64,000 bases of DNA from Symbiodinium natans (lineage: Eukaryota; Sar; Dinophyceae; Suessiales; Symbiodiniaceae), in NCBI GenBank assembly GCA_905221605.1, contig CAJNDS010000435.1, positions 621,730 to 685,729 on the forward strand. The letters run 5' to 3'. The translations under genes and the position numbers were made by a program. Positions 1 through 10,390 of this stretch are shown here, in pieces (positions within the stretch are counted from its first letter, which is position 1; each line of letters opens with the position of its first letter). The notes under the pieces were generated by a model. It was not told where the DNA came from. It saw only the letters and a list, made by a program, of their open reading frames with translations, and made no database searches.

Positions 1-94
<94 letters not shown>
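1..94. repeat. GACA then CA microsatellite
   Basis: About 16 tandem GACA units run to roughly base 64 and pass directly into a CA dinucleotide tract. No coding signal is seen. Confidence 0.97.
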
Positions 95-96
<2 letters not shown>

Positions 97-230
97 AAAA
101 CACAACAAGCAAAGCCCCAGACCCCAAAACCCCTCACTCCTGCCACCAAAGCGCAAACTATATCCCCCTTGGGAAGCATTTTTGGTTAAGATAAAACCCA
201 AGAGGATATTAACATACTAATTTTATTAAG

Positions 231-276
231 GACCCTAACCCTAAACCCTAAACCCTAAACCCTAAACCCTAAACCA
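231..276 (-). repeat. CCCTAAA telomere-like array
   Basis: Six near-perfect units read CCCTAAA on the + strand, ending 45 bases before the first predicted exon. This is the C-rich orientation typical of the upstream side of exons here. Confidence 0.95.
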
Positions 277-320
277 GGGGAGTATAGCAAAAGCCTTGAG
301 GCTTGCACTTGGCCTTTCAG

Positions 321-365
321 ACCGGGAACATGAACACCATCCGAGCGGTGCGGCACGCCAGGCAG
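321..365 (+). CDS. Predicted exon, unidentified
   Basis: The segment translates to TGNMNTIRAVRHARQ. It follows a good acceptor (GGCCTTTCAG) and its donor is GTTTAG, the first bases of a TTTAGGG array. A CCCTAAA array lies upstream and a TTTAGGG array downstream. No family is recognised. Confidence 0.55.
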
Positions 366-530
366 GTTTAGGGTTTAGGGTTTAGGGTTTAAGGGTTTTA
401 GGGTTTTAGGGTTTTAGGGTTTTAGGGTTTTAGGGCTTTAGTGTTTTAGGGTTTTAGGGTTTTAGGGTTTTAGGGTTTTAGGGTTTAGGGTTTCGTGGTT
501 TGCGGGTTTGGGGCTTTGAGAGGCTTATAG
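366..530 (+). repeat. TTTAGGG/TTTTAGGG array at an intron start
   Basis: About twenty G-rich units, many with an extra T, begin with the GT of the preceding exon's donor. They decay into related G/T-rich sequence towards 680. Confidence 0.95.
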
Positions 531-576
531 GGGCTTTGGAGGTTTGGACTAGCGGCTTGAGGGTTTTCGATTCCAG

Positions 577-606
577 GGCGTGGGCCTGTCCCATTTACGC
601 CGAACG
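577..606 (+). CDS. Possible small exon
   Basis: The reading GVGLSHLRRT lies between TTCCAG and a GTTTTT donor. It is too short to identify and rests only on splice-site shape. Confidence 0.3.
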
Positions 607-765
607 GTTTTTCTCACTGCAGGGTTTTCGGGTCTAGGGTTTTAGGGTGTTAGGGTTTAGGGTTTAGGGGTTTTAGGGGTTTTAGGGTTTAGGGAGAATG
701 GTGCCCGGAGAGCTTCCGCTGTGGGAATTCTGGGCCGGAGGGCCTTCCTCATCGCATCTTTTCAG

Positions 766-804
766 GTGCCATGTCCCGGCACGAAGACGCTAACGGGCCG
801 TCGC
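766..804 (+). CDS. Possible small exon
   Basis: The frame VPCPGTKTLTGRR follows the acceptor CATCTTTTCAG. The donor GTAATG lies five bases before palindromic element C1. A second frame is also open. Confidence 0.35.
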
Positions 805-809
805 GTAAT

Positions 810-892
810 GCTTAAGAACTACCCAAAAAGTAAAAACATCGTCTTCCTTATAAGGGTAGTATAGGGATATTTTTGTCGGGGGTTCTTACCAA
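810..892. mobile_element. Palindromic element, family C (copy 1)
   Basis: The terminal inverted repeat is CTTAAGAACTACCC on the left and GGGGTTCTTACC on the right. The centre has the family core TTCCTTATAAGGG followed by TATAGGGAT. No open frame is present. A following CAACAG could serve as acceptor. Confidence 0.75.
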
Positions 893-1142
893 CAGGCTCA
901 TCAAGCTCAGGCTTAGGAACATAAAAATGGTCAGCCTTTTCGGATACCCTCAATACCAGGGCCTCAAAAAGAATGAGGACTCCCAAAAAGGGACCATACT
1001 TGAGAGACGCTATCAAATACTACCTGATAATGAGGACCTCTAAAAAGGACCATACTTGAGAGAGGTTGTCAAATATTATCTGTGACGAATCTGGGCGACC
1101 AAGCCTGGCGACCAAGCCTGGGCTCGCGCCTGAAGGCTGGAG

Positions 1143-1203
1143 CCCCTAAACCCTAAACCCTAAACCCTAAACCCTAAACCCTAAACCCTAAACCCTAAAC
1201 CCC
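1143..1203 (-). repeat. CCCTAAA telomere-like array
   Basis: Eight to nine perfect units. The array is the C-rich partner of the G-rich array at 366-530 in the same presumed intron region. Confidence 0.96.
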
Positions 1204-1446
1204 AAGCATTGAGTTGGGCTTTGGGGTCGAGGGGATTCGGCAGGTTTTGCGGTTTAGGGGGTTCAAGCCTTGAACCGCAACTTGAGTTTGAAAAACAATC
1301 CAAACCCCAAACTCTAAACCCTAGCCCCCAAACCTTCAACCCGAACCCTATACCCGCTTCCGACCTTGAGAATGTACTTCCTTCTGTTGGGGTGCGTCTT
1401 TTTCTATGGCTTGAGTTTCCCTTCGGGGGGGGAGGGAGCCGGCCAG

Positions 1447-1508
1447 TGGAGGAAGATGAAGATGAGGGACGACGCCGACGAGAACTGTGAGCCAGAGGCG
1501 GCTCAAGG
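1447..1508 (+). CDS. Predicted exon, acidic/basic segment
   Basis: The translation is WRKMKMRDDADENCEPEAAQ plus two bases. The acceptor is GGCCAG and the donor GTTTAG comes from repeat sequence. The highly charged composition suggests a soluble segment. No family is recognised. Confidence 0.5.
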
Positions 1509-1987
1509 GTTTAGGTTTAGGGTTGAGGGTTGAGGGTTGAGGGTTGAGGGTTTTGGAGCTTAGGGTTCAGGACCCTCGAACCTTGTTTTCTTTGGTAGTT
1601 TCCATTTCTAGTGAGGTCCATTCTTGGGGCTATGCTTTTTAGAGGGGCCAAGGGGACAAGCTTGGGGCTTTGTTGGGTTGCACAGCTTAGGTTGAGCTCA
1701 GGATGCTAAGCTCGGGGCTTGGTGCTTGCGGAAGGAATGGCTGACATAGATGAAAGGAAACTGAAGTGACACGAACTGAAGGAAACGAATGACATGAATG
1801 AGAATGAGAGAACAGGTGGACATGAACTGAAGCGAAGTGGCATGGACTTGAATGATATGACATGAATAAAGACGTCAAGCCTTTGGTTCAAAGCAGTTTC
1901 TCTTTGGTGGTACATGGGTAGAGAGGGGGTGCTTTTTCCTCTCGCTCCCTAGCACCTCCTCCATGCGTCACTGATTAAAACTCGTAC

Positions 1988-2101
1988 CCCTGAGGTTGTA
2001 CCCTTCCAATTTTTCCGCCCCCGCGCGCATACTAATATGCTCCTCTCACCCTTACAGGATCTCGAGAAAGGTTCCCCCAAACCCAAGGGTACAACCTTAC
2101 G
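1988..2101. mobile_element. Palindromic element, family K
   Basis: A terminal inverted repeat of about 16 bases (GAGGTTGTACCCTT, matched by AAGGGTACAACCTTAC) encloses a unique centre. Only one copy was seen in the window. Confidence 0.6.
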
Positions 2102-2883
2102 GGCTGAGGCTGATTAGTGCCGAAATCTCAGGACGAGAGGGGTAAGCCGGTAAACCCTAAATGCTCTGGGCTTAGGGTTTCAGATCCATTTGTTTAATTC
2201 TCATGGCCTGCTCGCCCTGATTAAGTAACCACCCTAAACCCTAAACCCTAAACCCTAAGTTGCACGGGTTTGGTGCTTGCATTGGGAGCTCCGACCTTTC
2301 CGCGACTTCTACTTCGTTCTCATTGAACCCTAAACCCCAAACCCCAAACCCTAAACCCATATAGCACATTTCTCCAATGTTTGGTGGTTTCATTGGACTC
2401 AACTCACTTACAACCTCTTCAGACACCATTGCTAGTATTATTCTCTACATGATTATCAATCAACATAACTCATTGTTGTTCAACTCAGTAAAAAAAGGCT
2501 GGCGGCGTTGTGCGTTTCGGCTGTCGGTTTTCGGGTTTGGCTTCTTGGGTTCCTGTTAGATGCGGCCCGTACAAGTCTACCCCTAAACCCTAAACCCTAA
2601 ACCCGAAACCCTAAACCCTAAACCCTAAACCACCCCTACATGTTGAGAACTGTCCATCGCCTGGAGCTCTGGACCTTGTCCAAGCCCTGCAGGCCCCAAG
2701 CCCGGTGTTTAGGGCTTAGGGAGAGCGACGTAAGCCCAAACCCTAGACCCTAAACCCTAAATCCTCAACCCTAAGCCCTAAACCCTAAGCCCTACAGCCT
2801 ACACCCTAAACCCCAAACCCCAAACCCCAAACCCCAAACCCCAAACCCTAAACCCTAAACCCTAAACCCTAAACCCCCTGGAG
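2102..2883. other. Intron-like sequence with short telomere arrays
   Basis: There is no supported gene. Short CCCTAAA tracts lie at 2231-2258 and 2580-2632, and a longer mixed CCCTAAA/CCCCAAA tract at 2760-2876. The rest is unique sequence. Confidence 0.6.
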
Positions 2884-2960
2884 GAAGGGGAGGTGGACTT
2901 CGATGTCAAGGACCGCAAGGCGACCCCTCTGGAGCTGGGCATCCAGTCGGGGGCCCCAGA
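2884..2960 (+). CDS. Predicted exon with ankyrin-repeat character
   Basis: The exon reads EGEVDFDVKDRKATPLELGI then QSGAPE. It fits the ankyrin consensus around the turn and first helix (G-DVN-KD--G-TPL-LA---G--E). Ankyrin repeats are protein-interaction modules and often precede channel domains. The exon lies between a CCCTAAA/CCCCAAA array and a TTTAGGG array. One repeat fragment alone is weak evidence, and the donor GTTTTG is chosen by position. Confidence 0.6.
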
Positions 2961-3065
2961 GTTTTGAGGTTCAGGGTTTCGGGTTTAGGGTTTAGGGCTT
3001 AGGGTTAAGGGTTTCGGGTTTGGGGTTTAGGGTTTAGGGTTTAGGGTTTAGGGTTTAAGGTTTAG
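2961..3065 (+). repeat. TTTAGGG array downstream of the ankyrin-like exon
   Basis: Degenerate units become perfect TTTAGGG over 3025-3060. They start within a few bases of the predicted donor. Confidence 0.9.
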
Positions 3066-4043
3066 GAGCCGAATCCGGGGCTGGTCGAATGCAGGGACCG
3101 AGGGCTTCAGAAGCCCCAAGACCTTGTTTTAGGACCTAAGCCATGCGCGGCCCGAAATCGTTTAGCTCGGGTGAGGGCAGGGCTAGGAATCTGCAAATAG
3201 GCGCTTTCCGAGCGTGATTGCAAAAGAAGCTTTTCTGTCCCTCCAAGGATGGGTGAAAGGTTTAGGATGTGGGGTTTAGTGTTTAGGATGTAGGGTTTCG
3301 GGTCTAAGGAACAGCCCAGGTGGCCGTACGTTGGCTATAGAGGGTACAGCGCGCTTCCTGTGGAGAGTGGACTGTGGGCGTCTTGTGTCGGCGGCTTCAA
3401 CCAGTCCTGGAACGTGGGGTTCAGGGTGTGGGCTCAGGGTTTTCCTAGACCTTAGGCCTTGTAAGCCTTGTAAGCCCTGAAACGATCCTGTAGTGTTCAC
3501 TTCATGTTAGGAGCCCCCCCCTCCATGGCCTCCATATTTTGAAGCCTGTGGACTTTCCTGTGCTGTGCGGCCGGAGTATGAGCTGGTTATATAGGGGCCT
3601 TCATAACCAGGACACGGTTTTGGGGGTAATGCGGTCGGAAGTCGGGTGCCGATGAAAGAGCATCGTTGATTGTGCACTCGCATGAGGAAATACGTTACTC
3701 TGGCAAGCTACAAAGTGTCAATAATGCGCCGCAACAAAGCTTCAACATCGGACATTGTTTGTGCCATGCACTAAGCATTGTCAGCAACATCAGTTGCTTG
3801 GGGGCAGGAACGCAAAGGATTGCAGCTTAGAGCAAAAATGGCATTGCTCCTGGGCAGTCTATGTGGCCATATGGGTTGGACAATATTATGTAAATTGCCA
3901 AGCAGCTGCATCTGAGTTGTGGGGGATGTTGTAAGTAAAACTACATGGGAACCCTACGGGGATATCAGTATAGTACAGTGTTTATTCCGGCCCCTCTGGC
4001 ACGGGCTGTGTGATCTCAGCAGAAGGCAATAGCTGCTTTCCAG
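3066..4043. other. Unique intron-like sequence
   Basis: No convincing exon, repeat array or palindrome is seen. Open frames here end in repeat-derived peptides and are not supported. Confidence 0.5.
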
Positions 4044-4070
4044 GCACCTTTGCACTGGAAGGAATACGCA
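4044..4070 (+). CDS. Possible small exon
   Basis: APLHWKEYA follows a pyrimidine-rich acceptor (GCTGCTTTCCAG) and precedes GTTATG. It is too short to classify. Confidence 0.4.
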
Positions 4071-5065
4071 GTTATGGAGGGGGGGGGGGCGGGTTCCTGA
4101 TGACTCTTGCGGGGCGGGGGGGGATTCTAACTATGAGGTCAACAGTAACCCTAAAGCCTTCAAGGGCCCGAAGCCCTTTGGCCCTGAAGCCCTCAAGCAA
4201 TTCACACCCCAGACCTCTGACTCCCACAAAACTCGAAACCCTCATCCCTTAAACCCCTAGACCGCAAGCATCCGCAAGCCCTCCGAGGATGGGTAAGATG
4301 AACAAGGACCCCAGCCCGGGATGGGAGGAATAGGTTCAGGGCTCTAAAAACTCGGGTTCGGGGGTCTTTGGGTTCAGAGGCTATGGCGTTTAGGGGGGGG
4401 GGGGGGGGTGAGGATTCTCGAGGTGTATGTATGTGAGACAGCTTTTGGGGGTTAGGGGGGGTTGCCCTGCGTGGCATCATCGGTGGCCAAAGCTCCATGA
4501 AGCCCCAAACGCCCGAGAACCCAAAAGCCCTGAAACCCCAACAAACCCTAAACCATCAAACGCCAGAATCTAAAAAAAGACAGGAGCCTGAACCCTGAAC
4601 CTTCAACCCTAAATCCTACCCAACCTCCCCGACAGAACCCCGCAACCCCAAACTGCAGAACCCCAGTTTTCCTAAGGTTGGCTTTCAGCTGTCGGCCCGA
4701 AACCCGAAATCCATAGAAGCCATAATAAGCCCGAAACCCTCCATCCTAACCCAGAAACCCGGAACTATGCAAGCACATAGAAGTAGAAAAAGCAAATAAC
4801 TTTACTCCTACTCCAGACCCCGGCCCGGGGGATGAGAAGTATTGAAAAAGAAACTGCTACCGGTGGGTAGCTGCCAGGTGCCGTTTAGTATAAGGTTTAC
4901 GCAAGCTGCTCAGTCTCTTGTGCGGGAGAAGCTACCACCCAAAACCCCAAACCCCAAACCCCAAACCCTAAGCCCTAAGCCCTAAACCCTAAACCCCAAA
5001 CCCCAAACCCACCTGGAACTGTCCCGGTGCGTCCCGGGGAAGTTTGTTGCTACCTCGGCCCCCAG
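4071..5065. other. Intron-like sequence with G runs and C-rich repeats
   Basis: Poly-G tracts lie at about 4079-4090 and 4396-4408. Degenerate CCCTAAA-like text fills 4490-4640, and a CCCCAAA/CCCTAAA array at 4936-5010 precedes the next exon. Confidence 0.6.
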
Positions 5066-5161
5066 CTTACCTCCCCGAGTTCTTCCATGAGGAAGCCTTG
5101 GCAAATGCAGCTCCCCCGCACATCAGCAGCTTAAAGGCCGCCGCGGGACGCGGGATGGAGG
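5066..5161 (+). CDS. Predicted exon, unidentified
   Basis: The frame reads YLPEFFHEEALANAAPPHIS then SLKAAAGRGME. The acceptor is CGGCCCCCAG and the donor is GTTTAG from the adjoining TTTAGGG array. Strong coding composition; no family is recognised. Confidence 0.65.
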
Positions 5162-5637
5162 GTTTAGGGTTTAGGGTTTAGGGTTTAGGGTTCAGGGGTG
5201 TTGTTGGGGCTTTGGGGCGTTAATTCGTTCGCCTACCTATTCTAAGCCCCCATATATTTCAATTCGGCATTTTCCCTTCTGATTTTGAGAGTTTGGGAAG
5301 GGGTGGGGGGTGAGGTTTCAGTATTGGGGGGAAGGAATTATTGGTTTTCGTGGTTTAGGGGCTGAATGCTATCAGGGTGAACTTCCCAAGTCTAGATTCT
5401 CAATGCCCAAAGCTGAAAAGCCAAACTGGTAGTATGACGACTTCAGGCAATTCCCCAGAGCAACACTCAAAGGGTGAGGCAGTGTGTGGCAACCTACTTC
5501 CAGGCAAAGCATCGACCTGGCAGTTTACTTGACCCTCAATGCTAAGCGAAGCTCCCAGCTCCTCAACTCTGCGCTAGATTCGCCTGAAACCTGAGCTAAA
5601 GCATCTGCTGGCCGACGGCTGAGCCAGCCCGGAATAG
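5162..5637. other. Intron-like sequence starting with a short TTTAGGG array
   Basis: Four TTTAGGG units at 5162-5192 are followed by unique sequence without a supported gene. Confidence 0.6.
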
Positions 5638-5685
5638 GTCTTCATCCACCACGCACCGGACACCCTGCTGCACGTGGACTATGCG
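5638..5685 (+). CDS. Predicted exon, ankyrin-like
   Basis: The reading VFIHHAPDTLLHVDYA resembles an ankyrin TLLH-A pattern. The apparent donor is GC (GCTTGG), a class reported for dinoflagellates. Confidence 0.5.
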
Positions 5686-6036
5686 GCTTGGGGTTGGCGG
5701 CCTAAAACTCAATCCTCAACCCGGAAACGCCCGGCTCTTTCCACTGACCGCCCGCTAAATCAAATCTTCCGTGTGTACAGGTTCAGATCCAGGGTTTGCG
5801 CTTCAGCTGCCAGGGAAGAAAATGTGATTTAAGTTAAATTGGAGCTTAGGCTGGTTTAGGCCTGGGTATGGGTTTGGATTTAATTGTCGCTGTCGCTGGT
5901 GGAGGGCCAGACTTAGCTGAGTAGCTAAGCCAACAACAGGCATACAGAGATGCGTGAATACATTTGCAGCAATGACAATGAAGAATGGTAACAATATTAA
6001 ATTATTTGTAAATTTTGTGTGGTTCACGGATCAAAG

Positions 6037-6150
6037 TCGCAACGGCGCAAGCTTCGACTCGAGGAGTGCATCCCCATGTTCATGAGCCGTCTTCGTGACA
6101 ACAAGCGGCCGCGTTGCCGCAACGAGGACTGCACCTGCTGTGTTCAGGCT
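6037..6150 (+). CDS. Predicted exon, basic and cysteine-containing
   Basis: Thirty-eight codons are open, containing RLEECIPMFMSRLRDNKRPR followed by several cysteines. The donor GTGAGC is close to consensus and the acceptor is ATCAAAG. No family is recognised. Confidence 0.6.
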
Positions 6151-6469
6151 GTGAGCCTCGTAGGGCTTAGGGCTTAGTCCCTGAGACACCCCGAGAGCAA
6201 TGAACCCCAAAAAAGCCTGTCCTGCGAAACGCGAAACAATACATCTAAGCAATAAAGCCTGCCAAAAAAGGCCCAGGGCTCTAGCGGTTTGGCAGTTGAA
6301 GGTTAAGTACGCGATGCGGCTTAGGTCTTGGGCTCAAGGGGGTTTAGGGTTCATGCTCTTCGGCAGAGGCTTTTCGGGGATGCAGACGAGCCTTGCGCAA
6401 TCCTACACAGAAGATAGAACAGCCCCAGAGCCACATGCTCCAAAAGGTTAACCTCAGTTTTCCTCCTAG

Positions 6470-6558
6470 GAAACTGGACAGCAAGCCGGTGGCCGCCAGG
6501 AGCTCTCCAAGATGCTTGCGGACAAGCTCACCCACAAGGACAGCTCGGGGAGCTCAAG
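6470..6558 (+). CDS. Predicted exon, unidentified
   Basis: The preferred frame reads ETGQQAGGRQELSKMLADKL then THKDSSGSS. The acceptor is TTTTCCTCCTAG and the donor GTCCAC. A second frame is open but less protein-like. Confidence 0.6.
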
Positions 6559-6570
6559 GTCCACACGTGG

Positions 6571-6615
6571 GTTTAGGGTTTGGGGTTTAGGGTTTAGGGT
6601 TTAGAGCTTAGGGTT
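6571..6615 (+). repeat. TTTAGGG array
   Basis: Six units, one of them TTTGGGG, begin shortly after the preceding donor. Confidence 0.92.
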
Positions 6616-6647
6616 CTGCAAGAAACGAGCACCAACATCAATAGCAG

Positions 6648-6715
6648 CAATTCGCCTGCCCGACGCGGAGGACATCGCGCGGCTGATGAACCAGTACCCT
6701 GAGGCCATTTACCCA
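6648..6715 (+). CDS. Predicted exon, helical segment
   Basis: IRLPDAEDIARLMNQYPEAI is open after ATAGCAG. The pattern suits an ankyrin-type or other helical repeat, but identity is not established. The 3' edge is uncertain. Confidence 0.5.
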
Positions 6716-7256
6716 GCTAGGGGGCCGATAGGGGGTAGACTACAGACAGACCTCTCCTCTTCTTCAGAGTTTGAGGTTTACACGCCCCCCCCCCGGTCTC
6801 CTAAATCCTAAGCCCTCAGTATGAATTCCGGTTGTTGTTCACTGGGGTTTGAGGTTTAGGGTTTAGATTGCATATGATTCTGTATCGGTTGTGGGCAGTG
6901 GAAAACTGAGCGAAGGGATGCAAGTCTTACGTAGCTGTCGCATAATATTCAGGTGGATGGGTAGGATTCAGGGCCATCGCACATGGGTCTATCGATTCTG
7001 ATTCCGAGGCGGTACTTTTTGGCTATATGCGTTGGAGTCTTGAATGCTGCGCTAGCCAGGTGCAATACCCCAAAACCCAAAGCCCTGTAAGTCCGAAGCC
7101 CCAAGCTAAACCCAAGAATTGGCCACCGTATCCTGACCTAAACCCGAGCCCCTACCTCTTAGAGTGGCATGATTATAACCCCCGGCACCCTGAACCCGAA
7201 GCCGAACCTCGCGAAACCCGAAATTCGATGATCCCTACTGTCCTTTAGAAGGGGAA

Positions 7257-7330
7257 CTAAACCCTAAACCCTAAACCCTAAACCCCAAACCCTAAACCCT
7301 AAATCCGAAGCCCTAAACCTAAATCCTAAA
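7257..7330 (-). repeat. CCCTAAA array
   Basis: About ten units with a few variants directly precede the next predicted exon. Confidence 0.95.
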
Positions 7331-7341
7331 CCTGGGTCGAG

Positions 7342-7412
7342 GCGGCCGTGGCGCTCCTCAACGGCGTGACCAACACGCCCGACATCACCAGCCCAGGCTT
7401 CCTCACACATTG
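7342..7412 (+). CDS. Predicted exon, unidentified
   Basis: The frame reads AAVALLNGVTNTPDITSPGF then LTHW. The third codon position is very C/G-rich, unlike the flanking repeats. It sits between CCCTAAA and TTTAGGG arrays. The donor is GTGTAG. Confidence 0.6.
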
Positions 7413-7448
7413 GTGTAGTTTAGCGTTCAGGGCTTTGTTTTTTTTGGG

Positions 7449-7502
7449 GGGGTTTAGGGTTTAGGGTTTAGGGTTTAGGGTTTAGGGTTTAGGGTTTAGA
7501 GT
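7449..7502 (+). repeat. TTTAGGG array
   Basis: Seven perfect units follow a short poly-T/poly-G tract. Confidence 0.96.
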
Positions 7503-7825
7503 TGGGGAGTTCAGGGCTTATGCGGACTAGAGTTTGCGAGGCTCAGGGGGTGTTTAGGGTTTAGGGATTACGCTTGAATCGTAAGGGTAAGCTGCCGTCT
7601 ACTCAATTCTGCATGAGGTTCTTCGGTGTCAGTCGCATTCCTCTTGAAAGCGCCAGTCCGCCTGTCTGTCGGTCGCTCTTTGTTTGTTCGCTCAGAAAAG
7701 TACTGAGGTCTCTGTCACATCTAGGCATGCACTTCTGCACTTTCAAATGTCCAGATACCCAAACGATAGCGAGTGAGAGGGCAGCGCGCACACACGTCAA
7801 AAAGTATAGAGAGCACGGGACATAG
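7503..7825. other. Unique intron-like sequence
   Basis: No supported exon or element is seen between two arrays. Both strands carry moderately long open frames, but neither has convincing splice edges. Confidence 0.45.
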
Positions 7826-7875
7826 CCCTAAACCCTGAACCCTAAACCCTAAACCCTAAACCCTAAACCCTAAAA
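7826..7875 (-). repeat. CCCTAAA array
   Basis: Seven units, one of them CCCTGAA, upstream of a predicted exon. Confidence 0.95.
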
Positions 7876-7908
7876 TACATGCATAGGGCAACATGTGGAG
7901 TGATTGAG

Positions 7909-7971
7909 CTGAAGGCTGGCATCCGCTTCCAAGCCGGGCACCTTGGCCTGCAGCGGCTTGGGTATCCCTGA
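7909..7971 (+). CDS. Predicted exon, unidentified
   Basis: The segment LKAGIRFQAGHLGLQRL lies between GATTGAG and a GTATCC donor. It has a C array on its left and a G array on its right. Confidence 0.5.
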   Translation: MKAGIRFQAGHLGLQRLGYP

Positions 7972-7977
7972 TCCTGA

Positions 7978-8073
7978 TAGGGTTTAGGGTTTAGGGTTTA
8001 GGGTTTAGGGTTTAGGGTTTAGGGTTTAGGGTTTAGGGTTTAGGGTTTAGGGTTTAGGGTTTAGGGTTTAGGG
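7978..8073 (+). repeat. Long perfect TTTAGGG array
   Basis: Thirteen to fourteen uninterrupted TTTAGGG units. This is one of the longest perfect G-strand arrays in the window and a likely G-quadruplex former. Confidence 0.98.
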
Positions 8074-8338
8074 AAGCGAGGCTACCCAGCCGCATGCATC
8101 TTAGGGGCTAGGATTTAGGGCTGCATTCCATTTTCTTAGGGTTAGGCTCCTTGTCCAACCTGCTGAACACAGACTTGTTTTTGCCCAAGTTACTTGGGAA
8201 CCTAGTAGACGTCTGTCTTGTGGTTTACCTGCCCTTCGGTTAATTACCTATTTTCTCCTTGTAGTACTGCAACCCCCAAGTTTGCCCAACTGCAGGCGTG
8301 TAGGGTTTAACGGTTAGTGGTTAAAGGGTTAAGTAAGC

Positions 8339-8393
8339 CCTCAACCCTCAACCCTAAACCCTAAACCCTAAACCCTAAACCCTGAACCCTAAG
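8339..8393 (-). repeat. CCCTAAA/CCCTCAA array
   Basis: Eight units with C-for-A or G-for-A variants lead into the next exon. Confidence 0.93.
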
Positions 8394-8431
8394 GGTGCAG
8401 GCTCTAGGGTGCAGGGTTTATAGGCCTTCAG

Positions 8432-8514
8432 GGTCTGAGCCACGAGCTACGAGCCGCTGGTGCATCGAGGTCTCCTTCGCGGCCCGCTCCGCGGTGATGA
8501 CGCTCGGCTTCCCT
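8432..8514 (+). CDS. Predicted exon, hydrophobic tail
   Basis: SEPRATS is followed by RWCIEVSFAARSAVMTLGF. The acceptor is GCCTTCAG and the donor GTAGCC. The second half is hydrophobic enough to enter a membrane. C and G arrays flank it in the usual order. Confidence 0.55.
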
Positions 8515-8565
8515 GTAGCCATGGATGCCCCCCCAAGTGGGGGGGGGGGGTTGTTAGAGAAACGG

Positions 8566-8610
8566 GGTTTAGGGTTTAGGGTTTAGGGTTTAGGGTTAGG
8601 TTTAGGGTGT
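8566..8610 (+). repeat. TTTAGGG array
   Basis: Five units follow a poly-G run. Further poly-G tracts lie at 8647-8667 and 8751-8768. Confidence 0.93.
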
Positions 8611-9520
8611 AGCTTTTCTTGCTGTCCAAGAAGCATTCTTGTGTTTTGGGGGGGGAGGGGGGGGGGGGTATATTGCACTTGCCTTGTGTTCTGGGGGGCT
8701 AGGCCCGGGTCTTGTGGCCCCCCTCCATGGTCGTGCATGGTAGCCTGCAGAGGGGGGGGGGCGGGGGTAAGAAGCTCTACCTATACTTTGAGAGCCCATA
8801 TTTTGTTCCGCATTTTTTGGGTGGTTTAGGGTGGGTACATCGGTAGTAGGGGGACTTGGGCCTTCAGAAGCCTTCGAGGCCTGCGCGCACCCATCTCACC
8901 CTACACTTCCCTCAGCCGTAGACCCTAGGGTTTAGGGCCTTAAAGCCTGAACCCTCAGCCCCAAAGCCTGCTAAATCCTCAACCTTAAACCCTGAACCCT
9001 GAACCCGAAACCCTAAACCCTAAACCCTAAACCCTAAACCCTAAACCCTAAACCCTAAACCCTGAACCCTGAACCCTGAACCCTGAACCCTGAACCCTAA
9101 ACTGAGGGGTCTTTGCAGCTCCATGGGCTCGAAGGTATTTGCCAGGGCTTTCGACTAGGGCTTTCAAGCTGTTTAGGGTTTAATTACGGCCCCGGGCCTC
9201 TGAAACCCTGAACCCTAAACGTTGAGCGTGCAGTGTTCAGGGTGTAAGTTTCAAGGTTTGCGAGTCAAGTTTTTTGTTTCGAGTTCGGGGTTTAATCTGG
9301 AGTTTTAAGACTTATTGCAGGAATGCGAACGCATGCAGGAGTCTCCAGCAAAAGGCTTCAGAACTGTAAGGGGGGTTATTGGCGGGATTTTGATCCCTAG
9401 CCCTGAACACCCTAAACCCTAAGCTCTAAACCCTAGACAATAAAGCCCTAAACCCTGAACCCTTAGCCCTAAACCCTAAACCCTAACTACCGCCTATCGA
9501 TCGGTGGACTCGGATCCCAG
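8611..9520. other. Intron-like sequence with C-rich arrays
   Basis: The stretch holds G runs near 8650-8770, a CCCTAAA/CCCTGAA array at 8985-9103 and a second C-rich tract at 9396-9487. No exon is supported. Confidence 0.6.
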
Positions 9521-9560
9521 GCGGTTCCTGAGGCCCATCTTCTCTTCTCCTCGCGGCTCG
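9521..9560 (+). CDS. Possible exon with S4-like arginines
   Basis: RFLRPIFSSPRGS follows GGATCCCAG; the donor would be GC. The spacing of arginines recalls a voltage-sensor S4, but the segment is short and lies early in the gene. Confidence 0.3.
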
Positions 9561-9596
9561 GCTTAGAATTGCGGGCGCATCCGGTGCCGCTAGTTC

Positions 9597-9771
9597 TAAA
9601 CCCTAAACCCTAAACCCCTAAACCCCCAAACCCCTAAACCCCCAAATCCCTAAACCCCTAAACCCCCTAAACCCCTAAACCCCTAAACCCCTAAACCCCT
9701 AAGCCCCTAAACCCCTAAACCCCTAAACCCCTAAACCCCTAAACCCCCAAACCCCTTAAACCCTAAACCCC
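9597..9771 (-). repeat. CCCCTAAA variant array
   Basis: About twenty octamer units (CCCCTAAA) with a few CCCCCAAA variants. This is a length variant of the telomere unit rather than the canonical heptamer. Confidence 0.96.
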
Positions 9772-9816
9772 TGAACGGGATTGTCAGGAAATACTTCTCC
9801 TGGGAGTGACCCTCAG

Positions 9817-9870
9817 CTTCGCCACCAGAGCTCTCAGAAGCGATCGGACTTGGTTTTCCTAAAGCACTTG
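9817..9870 (+). CDS. Predicted exon, basic segment
   Basis: Eighteen codons read LRHQSSQKRSDLVFLKHL. The acceptor is GACCCTCAG and the donor is GTAGCC, which is the left end of palindromic element D1. Phase 0 agrees with the next exon at 10012. Confidence 0.65.
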
Positions 9871-10011
9871 GTAGCCCAGTGGTACCTAAAACCCTAATTA
9901 AACCCTAAACCCTAAAACCTAAACTCTTTACCCCTTTTTTTGGTTCTGGGTTCCCTTATTATAAAGTAACCAACCAAAGAAAGGGTGCCCTTATTAGAAT
10001 GGGCTACTAAG
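9871..10011 (+). mobile_element. Introner-like palindrome, family D (copy 1)
   Basis: The 141-base segment starts GTAGCCCAGTGG, ends GGGCTACTAAG, and so supplies both splice sites. It has the family core GGTTCTGGGTTCCCTTATTA and its complement-like AAAGGGTGCCCTTATT. A short CCCTAAA array (9887-9925) lies inside the palindrome. Removing it joins LKHL to ASGREADAA in frame. Confidence 0.7.
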
Positions 10012-10038
10012 GCATCGGGCAGGGAAGCCGACGCAGCA
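10012..10038 (+). CDS. Predicted small exon
   Basis: ASGREADAA follows the right end of element D1 and precedes GTTTCA. Its phase matches the exon upstream of D1. Confidence 0.5.
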
Positions 10039-10390
10039 GTTTCAGGGAAAACCCTGAGCTCAAGTGCTAAACGAAACCCTAAACTCTAAACCTTAAACCC
10101 TAAGGTTGTCGGGCTGCTGGGCTTTTGAAGTTTTAGGTCTTTTAGGGCTTTTGAAGTTTTAGGTTTTCTTCGGCTGTAGGGTTTAGGGTTTTGGGGGTTT
10201 GGGGGTTGCTGTAGAGTTTTAGGGCTTAGGTAGCGGTTTACCGGTTAGGTTTTTGAGGCTCTGCGACGGGTTTTGGAGTTTTGGGGTTTCGGCTTTCGGG
10301 GGGGTTGTATAGAAAACCCTAAACCCTCAACCCTCAACCCTAAACCCTAAGCCCTAAACACCCTAACGCCTTTGGGCGGGCGAGCACCAG